Source: Dryas octopetala
Taxonomy: Eukaryota; Streptophyta; Magnoliopsida; Rosales; Rosaceae
NCBI GenBank assembly: GCA_963921425.1
Contig: OY992838.1
Span: 15,872,001-15,936,000 of the forward strand
Length of the DNA: 64,000 bases
Direction: 5' to 3'
Positions within the stretch are counted from its first letter, which is position 1. Each line of letters opens with the position of its first letter. The position numbers and the translations under genes were made by a program. This document shows, in pieces, positions 46,501-56,162 of this stretch. The notes under the pieces were generated by a model. The model was not told the origin of the DNA, made no database searches, and saw only the letters and a list, made by a program, of their open reading frames with translations.

Positions 46501-48574
46501 AGGATGTGGTTCAACAATTGTTTTATATTCTTAACGCATTCATGCTTATAATTTTTTTTTTTTTTTTTTCATAGCTTAACAGTCTCTATATCATATAGTG
46601 ATTATTTATTTCACCACTTGGTTACTTGTGTTTAAACATGAGTTTTTCTTTTTGTCTAAAATAAATGTTTTTTATTCTTCTTATTCTTGGTTCCATGGCC
46701 CTTATTGGTTGTATCTGTTGAAAGAATTTTTCTTTTTAATGTCCGAAACAAATGGCCAAGCTTATGTATTTGATATTTTAGCTATTCAGATTACTATATT
46801 TTCTCAAACAGCAATTTTATGCATGTACTTCCATTTTGATCAATTGTTTTTTCAATTGACTTCTGCATGCGGTTTCTTTATCATTGCCTTTTTTTCCACA
46901 GTTGCTGTAACGCAGCTCCTATGGAGACCAAGGGGTCTATTGGTGGATAAGTTTGACTCCAAGGAAGATCTCATTGATGCAGTTTTTACTTCTTCCTTTA
47001 TTCCAGGGTGATTATATATACCATTCTTTGCTGTAGTAGTTGCTGCTGTTGATTGATGTATGAAGTTGAGAACTAAAAGTATACTTCAGTGCAGATATCT
47101 TGCACCAAAACCCGCAACAATGTTCCGGAATCGGCTCTGCATTGATGGGGGCTTGACATTATTTATGCCACCAACATCTGCATCACAGACGGTATTATGT
47201 TTTTTCATTTATGAAACTTGTAATAACTCTTCTCTTTAATAATATGTAAACCTGTTATTAGATGTACTGTGAGGCTTTCCTATAATCCATGGATTGGCAT
47301 AGTTTACTAATATTGTATTAAAGGAGTCCTTAGTCCAAATACATTTTTTCCAATGAAACATTTATCCATTGCAAGTGGGAATTCTTGAATAATCTTTGAT
47401 GTGGATCACTTGATAAGGTCTGCTTTTGGTGGATTTAACCTATGATCAGTACGGATCTGAATAATTTTTCCCACACTTCATAGATGGATGGCAGAAAATT
47501 AAAAATTGTGATACAAAACCTATGTTTCTTTAGTATTTGTGCTATGAGTGGTTTTGTACCAAATATGTTGCAAATTGTTGCTTTAAGTGAACATAAATTT
47601 GAATGTGGTTTTCAAACTTCTCCTAGTATAAACCCGTGAAACCCTTCCCATGTTTATCAGGTCGTGTTGTCAAATGTGTCTTCCAATTCCTTTTTCTGTA
47701 CCAGTTCTGATTAAGGTTGAACACATTCACTTTGCTGAAGCTTTAATACCACATTTTCACCTGAGAAAACAATTGTTGTCTGCTGTCCTATTTTGCCAGT
47801 CATTTATTTTGCAATTGATTTTGAAGTGAAATGCAATGGTAGGAGACTTGTCTTATAGAGTATAATTGATTCTACTGATGGTAGAAGTAGTAATATATCT
47901 AATATTACCTATATGGATCTTTTGTTTCCATCTCTCCCCTTCCCAAAAAAAATTTTAAAAGAAAAGGAGAAAAAAGTAAATTGACCAAATCACATGACAC
48001 ATGTATCAGGTTTTCTCTTCTTTTAGAGTAGATTCCTTGTAGGATTTCATTAAGCATGGTGCACCTGTATTGTACAGTCACTGTGATTCTTTCTAGGATC
48101 TAATAATGATCTTGCCTCATTTACTTTGTTATTAATACTATAATTTGTGGTGGCCTCCTTTGTTTCATTTGTGGTTTGGAAATGCCTTAAATGTTTTAAT
48201 TCCTAGATTATATCTTTTTATTACCCCTAATGTTGCTTTGCAGGTACGTGTTTGTGCTTTCCCAGCCAGCCGATTGGGAATGCAAGGAATTGGGATCAGT
48301 CCGGACTGTAATCCTGATAATAGGGCTACCCCTCGACAGGTAAATTTCTACCTCTGCATTTGAATGATAACGTTCCTTTAAGGATAAGATGATGAACTAT
48401 TTGTTCCCACTATTTCAGCTTTTCAATTGGGCACTTGAGCCAGCAGAAGATGATGTTCTTGACCGTCTCTTTGAGCTTGGATATAAAGATGCAGCTGCAT
48501 GGGCTGAGGACAACCCAGTTGAGCAAGTAGTTGAAGATGACAGTTCCTTGGTTGGTAGTGGCCTAGCTCAGTAG
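40549..48574 (+). CDS. Patatin-like acyl hydrolase, probably plastid-targeted
   Basis: Seven exons (40549-41160, 41677-41820, 45404-45476, 46902-47007, 47095-47191, 48244-48339, 48419-48574) join in phase to 427 codons plus TAG. The N-terminal about 95 residues are Ser/Pro/Asn-rich and look like a transit peptide; an alternative ATG is at 40600. The patatin domain runs from about residue 174: an oxyanion-like region [19 protein letters not shown], the nucleophile elbow G-S-S-A-G (Ser 213) at the start of exon 2, and the D-G-G motif (Asp 329) in exon 5, so both residues of the catalytic dyad are present. Such enzymes release fatty acids from membrane or neutral lipids. It resembles an Arabidopsis protein I recall as At1g33270. 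Intron 3 uses a GC donor. Intron 2 is 3.6 kb and holds LINE and organelle DNA. Confidence 0.93.
40653..40680 (+). repeat. Telomere-like CCCTAA repeat with telo-box inside exon 1
   Basis: AAACCCTAA followed by three further CCCTAA units, encoding an Asn-Pro repeat in the leader peptide. AAACCCTAA is the plant telo-box bound by TRB-type factors. The hexamer CCCTAA is not the usual plant heptamer. Confidence 0.85.
42060..42780 (-). mobile_element. LINE 3'-end fragment in patatin-like intron 2
   Basis: The minus strand reads a degraded zf-RVT region ([13 protein letters not shown]) and the C-terminal LINE stretch [19 protein letters not shown] and following, the same polyprotein end as the fragment in the fibrillin intron. 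Broken by stops. Ends and target duplication not resolved. Confidence 0.65.
43199..43262 (+). repeat. Host intron sequence, left copy flanking organelle DNA
   Basis: Contains TTGTCGATTCACAT and TTGTGAGTGAGGAGG. The same block of about 65 bp recurs twice on the other side of the organelle-derived DNA (44469-44536 and 44537-44607). Confidence 0.8.
43263..43512 (+). pseudogene. Nuclear copy of plastid DNA: trnA-rrn23 spacer and 5' end of 23S rRNA
   Basis: Phrases such as TTTAGCAGCACCTTAGG, AACGAGGAAAGGCTTA, GGATACCTAGGCACCCAGAG, GACGAAATGCTTCGGGGAGT and CCCGAATAGGTCAACCTT are those of the plastid rrn23 5' region and its upstream spacer. Similarity ends at GGGCAGGCAAG (about 43510), after roughly 180 nt of the rRNA. 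Several substitutions and a small insertion show that it is a non-functional transferred copy. It may have arrived directly from plastid DNA or through mitochondrial DNA that carried plastid sequence. Confidence 0.9.
43513..44150. other. Probable organelle (mitochondrial?) DNA in intron
   Basis: GC-richer than the host intron, without host or plastid genes that I recognise, and lying between two plastid-derived blocks (GGACCCCCTAGTCCCAGGTG, CGAACCACGGGAGTGCCTAG). Mitochondrial intergenic origin is inferred from composition and context only. Confidence 0.4.
44248..44440 (-). pseudogene. psbZ: Nuclear copy of plastid psbZ
   Basis: The minus strand from ATG at 44440 reads [20 protein letters not shown] then ISVP, the N-terminal helix of photosystem II protein Z. 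A 4-bp tandem duplication (TACC) then shifts the frame; the remaining sequence still encodes the second helix in another frame ([13 protein letters not shown]). Plastid flanks continue on both sides, to about 44462 upstream and to about 44150 downstream (psbZ-trnG spacer). It is a dead transferred copy. Confidence 0.9.
44469..44607 (+). repeat. Two tandem copies of the host flank, right side of organelle DNA
   Basis: TTCAATTGACATGCAAGTTG, TCGATTCACAT and GAGTGAGGAG occur at 44469-44536 and again at 44537-44607. With the copy at 43199-43262 this makes three. Confidence 0.85.
45477..45482 (+). promoter_or_regulatory. Non-canonical GC splice donor, intron 3
   Basis: The exon ends CGAG and the intron starts GCAAGT, with acceptor CAG at 46899-46901. 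Only this choice keeps the patatin frame (R-V-R-V-A-V-T-Q). The rest of the donor matches the strong AG-GCAAGT consensus of GC-AG introns. Confidence 0.88.
46290..46470 (-). mobile_element. Possible tRNA-derived SINE in intron 3
   Basis: The minus strand has TGGTACCTAACC followed by GTTCGAATTCC (complement of 46420-46430), resembling Pol III A and B boxes. No clear tail or target duplication was found. Confidence 0.3.
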
Positions 48575-49059
48575 CCCACCATTAGATATCGCCGTTTGAC
48601 CTTGAAGATGCTTAAGATTCTTGATTACAGTCAATTATTGAGAATCCTGTTACGTCATTTTCACATACTGGTCAGACGGGCTAGCGTTCTTATAGAATAG
48701 TACAGTGTTTGATTATAAAAGGGCAGGAACGACATTCTCCGATATAATATTGCAATTGTATAGCAAGTTGTAAAATTTACTGCAAGACATGAGGAATGAG
48801 GAAATAGGAAAAAAAAAAAAAAAAGATAAAGGTAATTGAAATTGTATTTTACTAATAATCATCAGTTCTGTTTCAGTCCAATTTTAGAAATCTTATCTGT
48901 TTCCAGACTAGTTATTTTTGGTTTTATTTTCAATTTTACTATTAATGCTGTTACTGTTTTAAATTGTGGTTGGTTCTGGATTTCCTGATGGTGGTTTATG
49001 TAGACTTTCTTTGGATTTTGTTTGTGATTATAATATTTCATTACAGATAGTAGATTAAC
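48575..49059. other. Patatin-like 3' flank
   Basis: Presumed 3' UTR and flank with an A-rich run at about 48810. No other gene seen. Confidence 0.5.
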
Positions 49060-49480
49060 ATGAAATACGTGTCATGGATGAGGATTACTCTTTGTCGTGG
49101 CATAGGAGATTAGGACATATCTCCATCTTGAATCCTAAGAGGTATATGAATGAAGTCTTCCAGGTTTTTGATTTCTCTGGCGTTGGTACTTTATTAAAGG
49201 GAAAACAGATGGCTATAGTTCAGATTAAATTCTGTACATGCAAGAACCTGATTATCCAGATGGCTATGGATCTCATATGTTCATTCATATGCCCTGGCTT
49301 ATATTAGTCAGAGGATGATACTTTATTGGCTATGCATATCAATTTAACGGATTTCATTGCCTTTTCCCATATGTTCAATGTAGTTGAAGCTAGGGAATGC
49401 AAGTTTTCTTGTGGATGACAACACTGGTGGGAGTTGATTTGAGGATGCCAACATGCTGCTAATTATAAAAGGGTTGATTG
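49060..49480 (+). mobile_element. Ty1/copia fragment (GAG-pre-integrase region), fossil
   Basis: LSWHRRLGHIS followed by a FDFSG and LLKGKQ pattern is the GAG-pre-integrase motif of Ty1/copia polyproteins. Only a short decayed piece remains, with no LTRs recognised. It is old and broken. Confidence 0.6.
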
Positions 49481-52153
49481 GTTCTCAAACATTCCACCAA
49501 GTGTCATCCAGGAGGAATAACCATTTCCTTTGAAATCATTTCATATGGAGATATGGATGGAGTACCAGTGAGTGGAAAAAATAAAATCTAAAATGTTTCC
49601 TTTGAAATCGTTTTATAAAACAACTTTTTTTTTAGCTCATTTTCTTTTGGAAACCCCAGTTTTAAAACTCATTCCGAAAAATTTTCAAAATCATCTCAAA
49701 TATGCAAATGTTCTTGATGCATAAGAAAACTCGTTAATATGAGATGTGTAGAACATACTATGCAATAGTAATAAGTGACTTGTCATATGCATCTTGTTTA
49801 GTAAATTGATTAGCTGGAAATAAAAACTCTAAAAGATGTCATGCTTAAACATAAATCACAAGTTGATAGTCAATCTTTGAATAGTAATATAATTCTCAAA
49901 CTGAAATTTATATTGTCAAACTGTATATAAATATCATATTTTGTAAACTTTCATCTCAAATAAATACTTAATAAATATCTCACACCACACTAGTACCCAA
50001 GGGAAAAAGCTGGCCATATATACCTTTGCAGAACTCATCGCACAAGTAGGGTAGAGATAAATTGGCCATACACCTTTACGTAATGCTGCATCGTACAAAG
50101 ATGGCAAAATAATTGTCCACGCAGAGCTGCCCCGAAAGGGCTATACATCTTGACACACAGTCCAAAGCCTCTATATGTGTCATGATGGGTCCCAAAGACC
50201 TAACTGTAACTATCATACACCGTTGAGTAATATCTAGGAAACAAGTGCAGAGCCAAATTGTACCTTGTAGGGGAGGATACTCATGTGACGGTTTAAAAAT
50301 ACTTTCCATAACTCGAATAACTATATTTAATAAATAAGTAAAATATAATAATCACATCCAAAACACAACTTCTCGAAGCCTTCCATAAATATTCTTAAAA
50401 ATGCATTTCATAAAACTCACTTTTGAATCTTAGGAGTTTCTTGCAAATCGAAAATTTAATACTTCTTATAAACATGCTTATTAATGAAATTACACTGTGC
50501 ATAAAATATGATTTAGAAATATGCTATAGGTTCATAATCGTTATTTAAAGTCCCACAAATGCACTTTTAAATCTTTCCCAATTAAATGCATGATTCTCAA
50601 AAATCTTAGAAATCATCTCAGTACAATTTGATTTATTAAAACTTGAAAACGCTCAACTCCAAATGAAATAAATTCCAATGATTAGACTCTAAAACTTAAA
50701 TGCCATGTAAAACTTATAAATCAAATATGATGCAAATATAATTCAAATATGCTAAGTACCTGATTTGAAATAAGTTAATGCAAGCTTCTTAAATGAACTC
50801 ATCTTCATGCATATAAAGTATCAAGTATTTGATTTTCAAAAATAAAACCTCTCAAAATATAATAATAAAACAATACTTATCATTTAATTTTCATTTTCCA
50901 TAAATGAATTATCGGGCTAAATAGATTTGGAAATAGCTTAGTTAATTTCTCAAATACCATGAAATAAACTTTTAATTGAATTCTCAATTATTCTCAATAA
51001 ATGGATATGAAATAACTTATTTAAATTTCCTTAAAACATTTGAAAAAACAAAGGTCCAATCTCACAAATCATCATTTCTCATTCAAACTCAAGAGAACAA
51101 ATAGTAATTAAATCCTAAAATTCAAAAAAAAAATTTCTAAAATAGGACTAGCCGAGCATATATCCTTCTCGAGATCGCCTCAAACCTCGTGGTAAACGAT
51201 GTCACCTATACAATAAAACAATCGGGTTAGACTTTCCCCAAATACTCAAAAAGTACGTGTGCGTGTGACCTAGTCGTCTCGCCCAAACTCATAGATTACC
51301 AAATTACCCTTGGTACGCATTTCCATAATGAAGGTGTAACTTTCAATTAAGTTCTACGTAAACCCTTTAATTACATGCTTTAAGTCCAAAATCTTCTAAA
51401 TGTTCTGTTTTATCTAAATACGAGATCTGACACATTAAACACTCATGTATGTTTGTTACGACTCGGTTATTCAATTATTCCTTAAACCAAATAATAATTG
51501 TAAATAAACCCTAATTAACCTCAATCCTCCAAACCAGCATCTCACACTTAACCAAAATCACTATATCAAATATGAAAGAGAGGGTTACGATTCAGTTTCT
51601 TCGATCTCTTTCAATCCACCTGACACACCCAACAAAGCTATTAGGCTCCAAGAATAGTCCAAAAACACCAAAACTGATCCAAATCATCGCCATGCGCAAT
51701 GGTCTCGCTGGTGGTGAAAAGTGACCATTTTCAAAATTAATTTTCAACAAAAACAAATTACACCATTGCATAGATTGGAATGATGGGAGTAACGTTTATA
51801 CATGGGTCAACCCCAAAAGGTGGTCGGAAATGGCCGAAAAATGCCACCACCCGCTGGGAAGCCGCGAGTGGTTAATAATTCTAATATTTACCCTGGTATC
51901 TCCTCTTCTCAATTTGAACGTATGACGGTCCGATTATTAATTTTGTTTTTGGTACTAATTATTAATTAATTCTTAGAAGATGGAAATTTGTTTAACTTTT
52001 AATTAATGAATACCATCCAAGACGAAGTGGGTCATACAAAATTACATGCCCTTTAAAATGCATTATTTTGATTTTTTTTTCTTTTTAGTAAATGATAAAT
52101 AAGTTCATTCTACATCCTCTAATTTTAAATAAACCCACTTAATGTTTTCAAAT
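49481..52153. other. AT-rich repeat-like DNA, no gene
   Basis: No coding sequence recognised. The segment about 49990-51930 has the composition of an old retroelement LTR or leader, but no ends or target duplications were found. Confidence 0.35.
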
Positions 52154-52158
52154 GTTAG

Positions 52159-53259
52159 TGTTTGTCGATAAATCCACATGGACTTAACAACTAATCATGG
52201 ATCGACACGTGGCTGGTCAGATCCAACTTCAAACTTTGACTTTTCAACGGTCAAATGGGTCAAACTTGGGCCTCCACGTCACCACACCAACTCGGCAACA
52301 CTTTCGTTGCCGGTTCGGATCGGCTCATGTCAACAGATCCCCCAAATCCGATCCAAGCCGATCTGGGGATCTTCTAAGAAATTGAGTGATAATTTTTTCT
52401 TGGATATCTCAATTCGGTTCGGCTCGGCGCCTAGTGATCATCTTCTCAAAAAGATCTAGTGACCAACAGATTGCCGTCAAATGGCGGTTGTCACACTATA
52501 CGTTGGACTCATCTGAACTAGTTCATCCATGTCTGATCCGAACATGAATATGTTTCATACCTACGTATACATTATCTGTGATCGGCTCAGCTCTGACGCC
52601 ACCGTCATTCTGGAAGATTGGAGTCAGGACGAACCGCCTTACTCGAATATCTCTGACATAACTCTCTGACAGATGAGACATCCCAGCTCACAACCATGAC
52701 TATTAGGGTATCCCACTTGATCTTCCATTCTTGCATTGAATACAACATTAAATGTAAATGAGATAGGTAGCTGTGTATGCTACTATTCATGGCCGAACAC
52801 GTGGCCTCTTCTCAACCATTCACCCTCATGCAGGTAACTTAACCTTCACAACTTTCTTTGCCTATATAAACTGACTTATGTGCACAAAAAGACACACAGA
52901 ATTTCACTCACAAAAAGCCCACTAAAATACACACAACTAGTTGAGAATAACCCAGAAGATCTTACATTGTTCTTCCATATTCTCCCAAGTTCATCACTTG
53001 TTCTTCCTTATTCTTACTCAAACACCTTCAAATATACTTCACTAACTTCATCATCGGAGCATATTTGGCTTGTACCACACCGGTCCTTCTTCTTTGATCT
53101 TGTGTTCATGCTGGAAGATCTCATAAGCTCCAACCAACAATCCAGCAAAACTTGATAAATCTCAAGTCAACATTCACCTCATCATCCAACAAGACTTTCA
53201 ATCAGCCAGATCATCCACTTTAAGTTGTTGCATCTCTCTTATGAATTTTTGCATCAACA
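52159..53259 (+). mobile_element. Solo LTR (1101 bp), fossil
   Basis: Begins TGTTTGTCG, ends GCATCAACA, and is flanked by a perfect 5-bp target duplication GTTAG (52154-52158 and 53260-53264). A TATA box (TATATAAAC, 52863-52871) lies where an LTR promoter is expected. No internal element DNA remains. Family not determined; Ty3/gypsy is plausible. Confidence 0.85.
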
Positions 53260-53264
53260 GTTAG

Positions 53265-54086
53265 CATTTGTTTGGTTGCCCAGTTGAAAAGGCCGTAGAA
53301 TTACCCATAATGCGTACTCAAGTTCGATCCCCCCTCCCCTCAACTAAAAAAAAAAAAAAAGAGTTTTCAAATGTTAAAAAAGTCCATTCAATAATGAATT
53401 AGACCACGTTATATTTTATTGAAAGGCCTTAAAAAAACCTTCATTTTTTTTTTTTCAGTTTATCTCTTAATCCCAAATATCCCTTAAAACTCTTACTTTA
53501 CCAGTCATTGAAATTATTCAAATTTGTACAAAACCTAACATGATTATTACCACAAGTTTGAACCCATGAGTCAGTTGACAAAGTAATTAGAATGGAAGTG
53601 GGAGACAATGACAGCCCATTTTGCATCCTTTTGTTGCAGCAAGTCAAAAAGCAAAGTGAAAGCACAAGAGAGTAGAAGCGCATGACCTCCAAGGTAAAAT
53701 AAAGTCATACATATACTGTGCAAAGTAAAAGGGTATACAGATATAGAAGCTTTTCATGGTTGCACCAAAATTAAGGACTGCTGATTCTGTAGAAGAAAAA
53801 TGAATGAAAGGGTAGTATTGTCATGAAATCAGTTGATCGAAAACAGGGTTTAGAATTGAAGAAAAGAAACGGCCGGCATATGTAATATCCCCCACAGGTC
53901 GTACAACACCATGCACGCTCATGTACCCCCCTTTCTAGAAAAAGCCAATCTCCTTTCTAAAGTCATTGGATAAATTCCACCCTCTTCTTCAATTTAATTA
54001 ACATCCTTTTAATTAATAAGTACAACCTATCTGTTTTGTCTTCAAAGTTCAGCTACTCTCTCTCTCTCTCTCATCCTCTCTCTCTA
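53265..54086. other. Region upstream of MIR394
   Basis: No coding sequence. Presumed to hold the MIR394 promoter and transcription start; a CT-rich leader (54055-54085) precedes the hairpin. Confidence 0.4.
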
Positions 54087-54264
54087 GGGTTTCTCAGGGG
54101 CATTGTTGCAGAGCCAATTTGGCATTCTGTCCACCTCCATCCATCACAAGTACTTGGTATGATCGATCGCGTGATCTACGTACTTTTATGTTTACTGCAG
54201 ACTCTGGACTATGGAGGCGGCCAGCATGTCAAACTGGCTCTGTAAATTTCTCTCTGAGAAACCC
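54087..54264 (+). ncRNA. MIR394: MIR394 precursor
   Basis: The 5' arm contains the exact mature miR394, TTGGCATTCTGTCCACCTCC, at 54119-54138. The opposite arm 54213-54232 (GGAGGCGGCCAGCATGTCAA) pairs with it with a few mismatches, placing miR394* at about 54215-54234. The stem extends outward through CAGAGCCA with its complement and closes at the base with GGGTTTCTCAG (54087-54097) against CTGAGAAACCC (54254-54264). This gives a foldback of about 178 nt with the terminal loop between. miR394 is conserved across angiosperms. Its known target is the F-box gene LCR, which affects shoot meristem and leaf development. No target is in the window. Confidence 0.95.
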
Positions 54265-54714
54265 ATGGGACTCAAAATCCTTGATCATATATACCCAGCT
54301 CATTGGTCAAGTACGTGTACGTTGCTTTTGGTTTTATTTTCATTCGATCATTAGTTAATTTTCTCATTCATCTCCTGTCCATTATTAATTATATTGCAAG
54401 GGCTGGGTGAGCTCAATAATAATTAATTTGTCGATCCCTAGCTTAAACAAAGCTTACTATTAAATATTTTTTTTCTGAAATTGGATGTTTTCTTTTGCCT
54501 ATATATCATTGAAGCTAGCTTAGTTTGCCGGACTCAAGCTCTAGCCACATATTTTGTAGCTATCATGTCATATTGTATGTCTAAGCAGCCAACAGAAACT
54601 GCATGAAAATATTCCATTAATTGTCTTATCAATGTATTCTTTGCTTGTAAGGCTTTATGAATCTAGCACTATGGTTTAGACTGTTTTGTACTGTATTACC
54701 ATTAAAGAGGTCTT

Positions 54715-54718
<4 letters not shown>
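54265..54718. other. MIR394 downstream flank
   Basis: AT-rich, likely the rest of the primary transcript. No other feature recognised. Confidence 0.4.
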
Positions 54719-54752
<34 letters not shown>

Positions 54753-55081
54753 TCCATTCATATGCGAACGTGGGCCGAACGCTCGGTAACCATTGCTGAG
54801 CGCTCAGTAGTGCAAAATGTTTCTGCAACAAGCACTTGGACCTGGTTTGTCAGCGTTTATGATATGGTTTAATTCTGCTCAAAATTTCGGAGATAAATTC
54901 TAACATAACGCCTCTACAAAAGTCATTCTATACCCTAAGAGGGGATTGGGTGAACCCATCGGTCTATACCCTCAAAACAAGGTAGAAGAAGCAGTACTCA
55001 CCTGTTTTAAAAAAATTTCGCCGAGCTCTCAATGGTGCTATCGAGTGCTCATCCGCACTTGATCGAATCTATATATATATA
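54719..55081. mobile_element. Foldback MITE flanked by TA microsatellites (Micron-like)
   Basis: The core 54751-55068 has imperfect inverted ends sharing GCGAA or GCGGA, CGCTCGGTA or CACTCGATA and CCATTG. It is bordered by (TA)n at 54719-54750 and 55069-55081. This arrangement resembles microsatellite-associated MITEs such as Micron in rice. Confidence 0.5.
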
Positions 55082-55128
55082 GGGAGGCTAAATTCATTGT
55101 ACGATCCTATATTTTTTTTTTGGTATGA

Positions 55129-55160
55129 GGATCCTACATTTAACACTAAATGTAGGATCC
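55129..55160. repeat. Perfect 14-bp palindrome with 4-nt loop
   Basis: GGATCCTACATTTA, spacer ACAC, then TAAATGTAGGATCC. No flanking T run supports a terminator role; it is probably the core of a small foldback element. Confidence 0.8.
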
Positions 55161-55936
55161 CTCATGGGGTCCACTCTCATGTAGGGTTTTCAATTTTTGT
55201 GTCATTTGACAACTTTGTTTCTTTATTTAGTTTTTTATCCTGGTAAACGACATATATCTTACTTTTTCTCTTTTTCATGCACTACATATAAATGTATTTT
55301 GTGGTGATCGTTAGTGCAAGTCAACCATTGACAGGAAATTGAAAAAGCTACCTAGCTAGCAAGCATATATCATTTAAGTTATATTTGCGTAGTGCATATC
55401 GATCATGTAGTTGTGTTTCTTTTTGTTAACTCTTTTGAACTTTTCTTTGCAAGTAATGATGAAGAGATGGTGACCTTTACATGTCCAAAGCGACACCGAT
55501 GATTTGTATTAGACGGGTGCTCTAGTGCTCTACTTTCATTGGCTTGGAGTGCTTGCTCTGCAGTTTCACATTGGATTCCAAGAAGCATTAGTTATTTACT
55601 GTGTCGATCGATCGGAAAGGCTATAAATTATTAGCCTTGGCTTTTGGCTTTTGGCTTTTGGCCGGAGCTCGGAAAATGGCCATTGTGGATGGCATGCAAC
55701 GTTTTATTAAAGAGCTAGGAGTGAAGGTTTAATTATTTTGCTCAGCAAGTCAACATTGAAACATGACACCCCACTACCACTCTTACTTACAACAAGGGTG
55801 GTACTATTCTCATCCTTGGTACTATTTTTCCACTCGCTTTTTGTTAAAAATAATGATAATTAAGTTTACCCTAGCTTTTACAATGACTCCTAATTAAAGA
55901 CCTAAGTAATAAGGAAAAAAAAAAAATATATATATA
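55161..55936. other. Intergenic, no gene seen
   Basis: AT-rich DNA with a short tandem CTTTTGG repeat near 55645-55665. Confidence 0.4.
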
Positions 55937-56162
55937 TATATAGATCGAGGAGTGCTCTAAAGCTAACCAGTTAGCAAGTTAATACGAAGCTAACCATGTT
56001 TTTGAGCTTACCACATAACTAATTTCATAATCCGAATCATCAATTATTTAGGCTCTACTTCAAAGATCACCATTGTAAAAAATCAACTAAATCGAAAATA
56101 ATGTAGTCATCTAATTGAAATTAAATAAATAGATGATCAGTATTTTCGATAAAAGCATATAA

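Noticed and set aside
54036-54358. Two short open frames on the plus strand
   Set aside because: They overlap the MIR394 hairpin, which explains the conservation.
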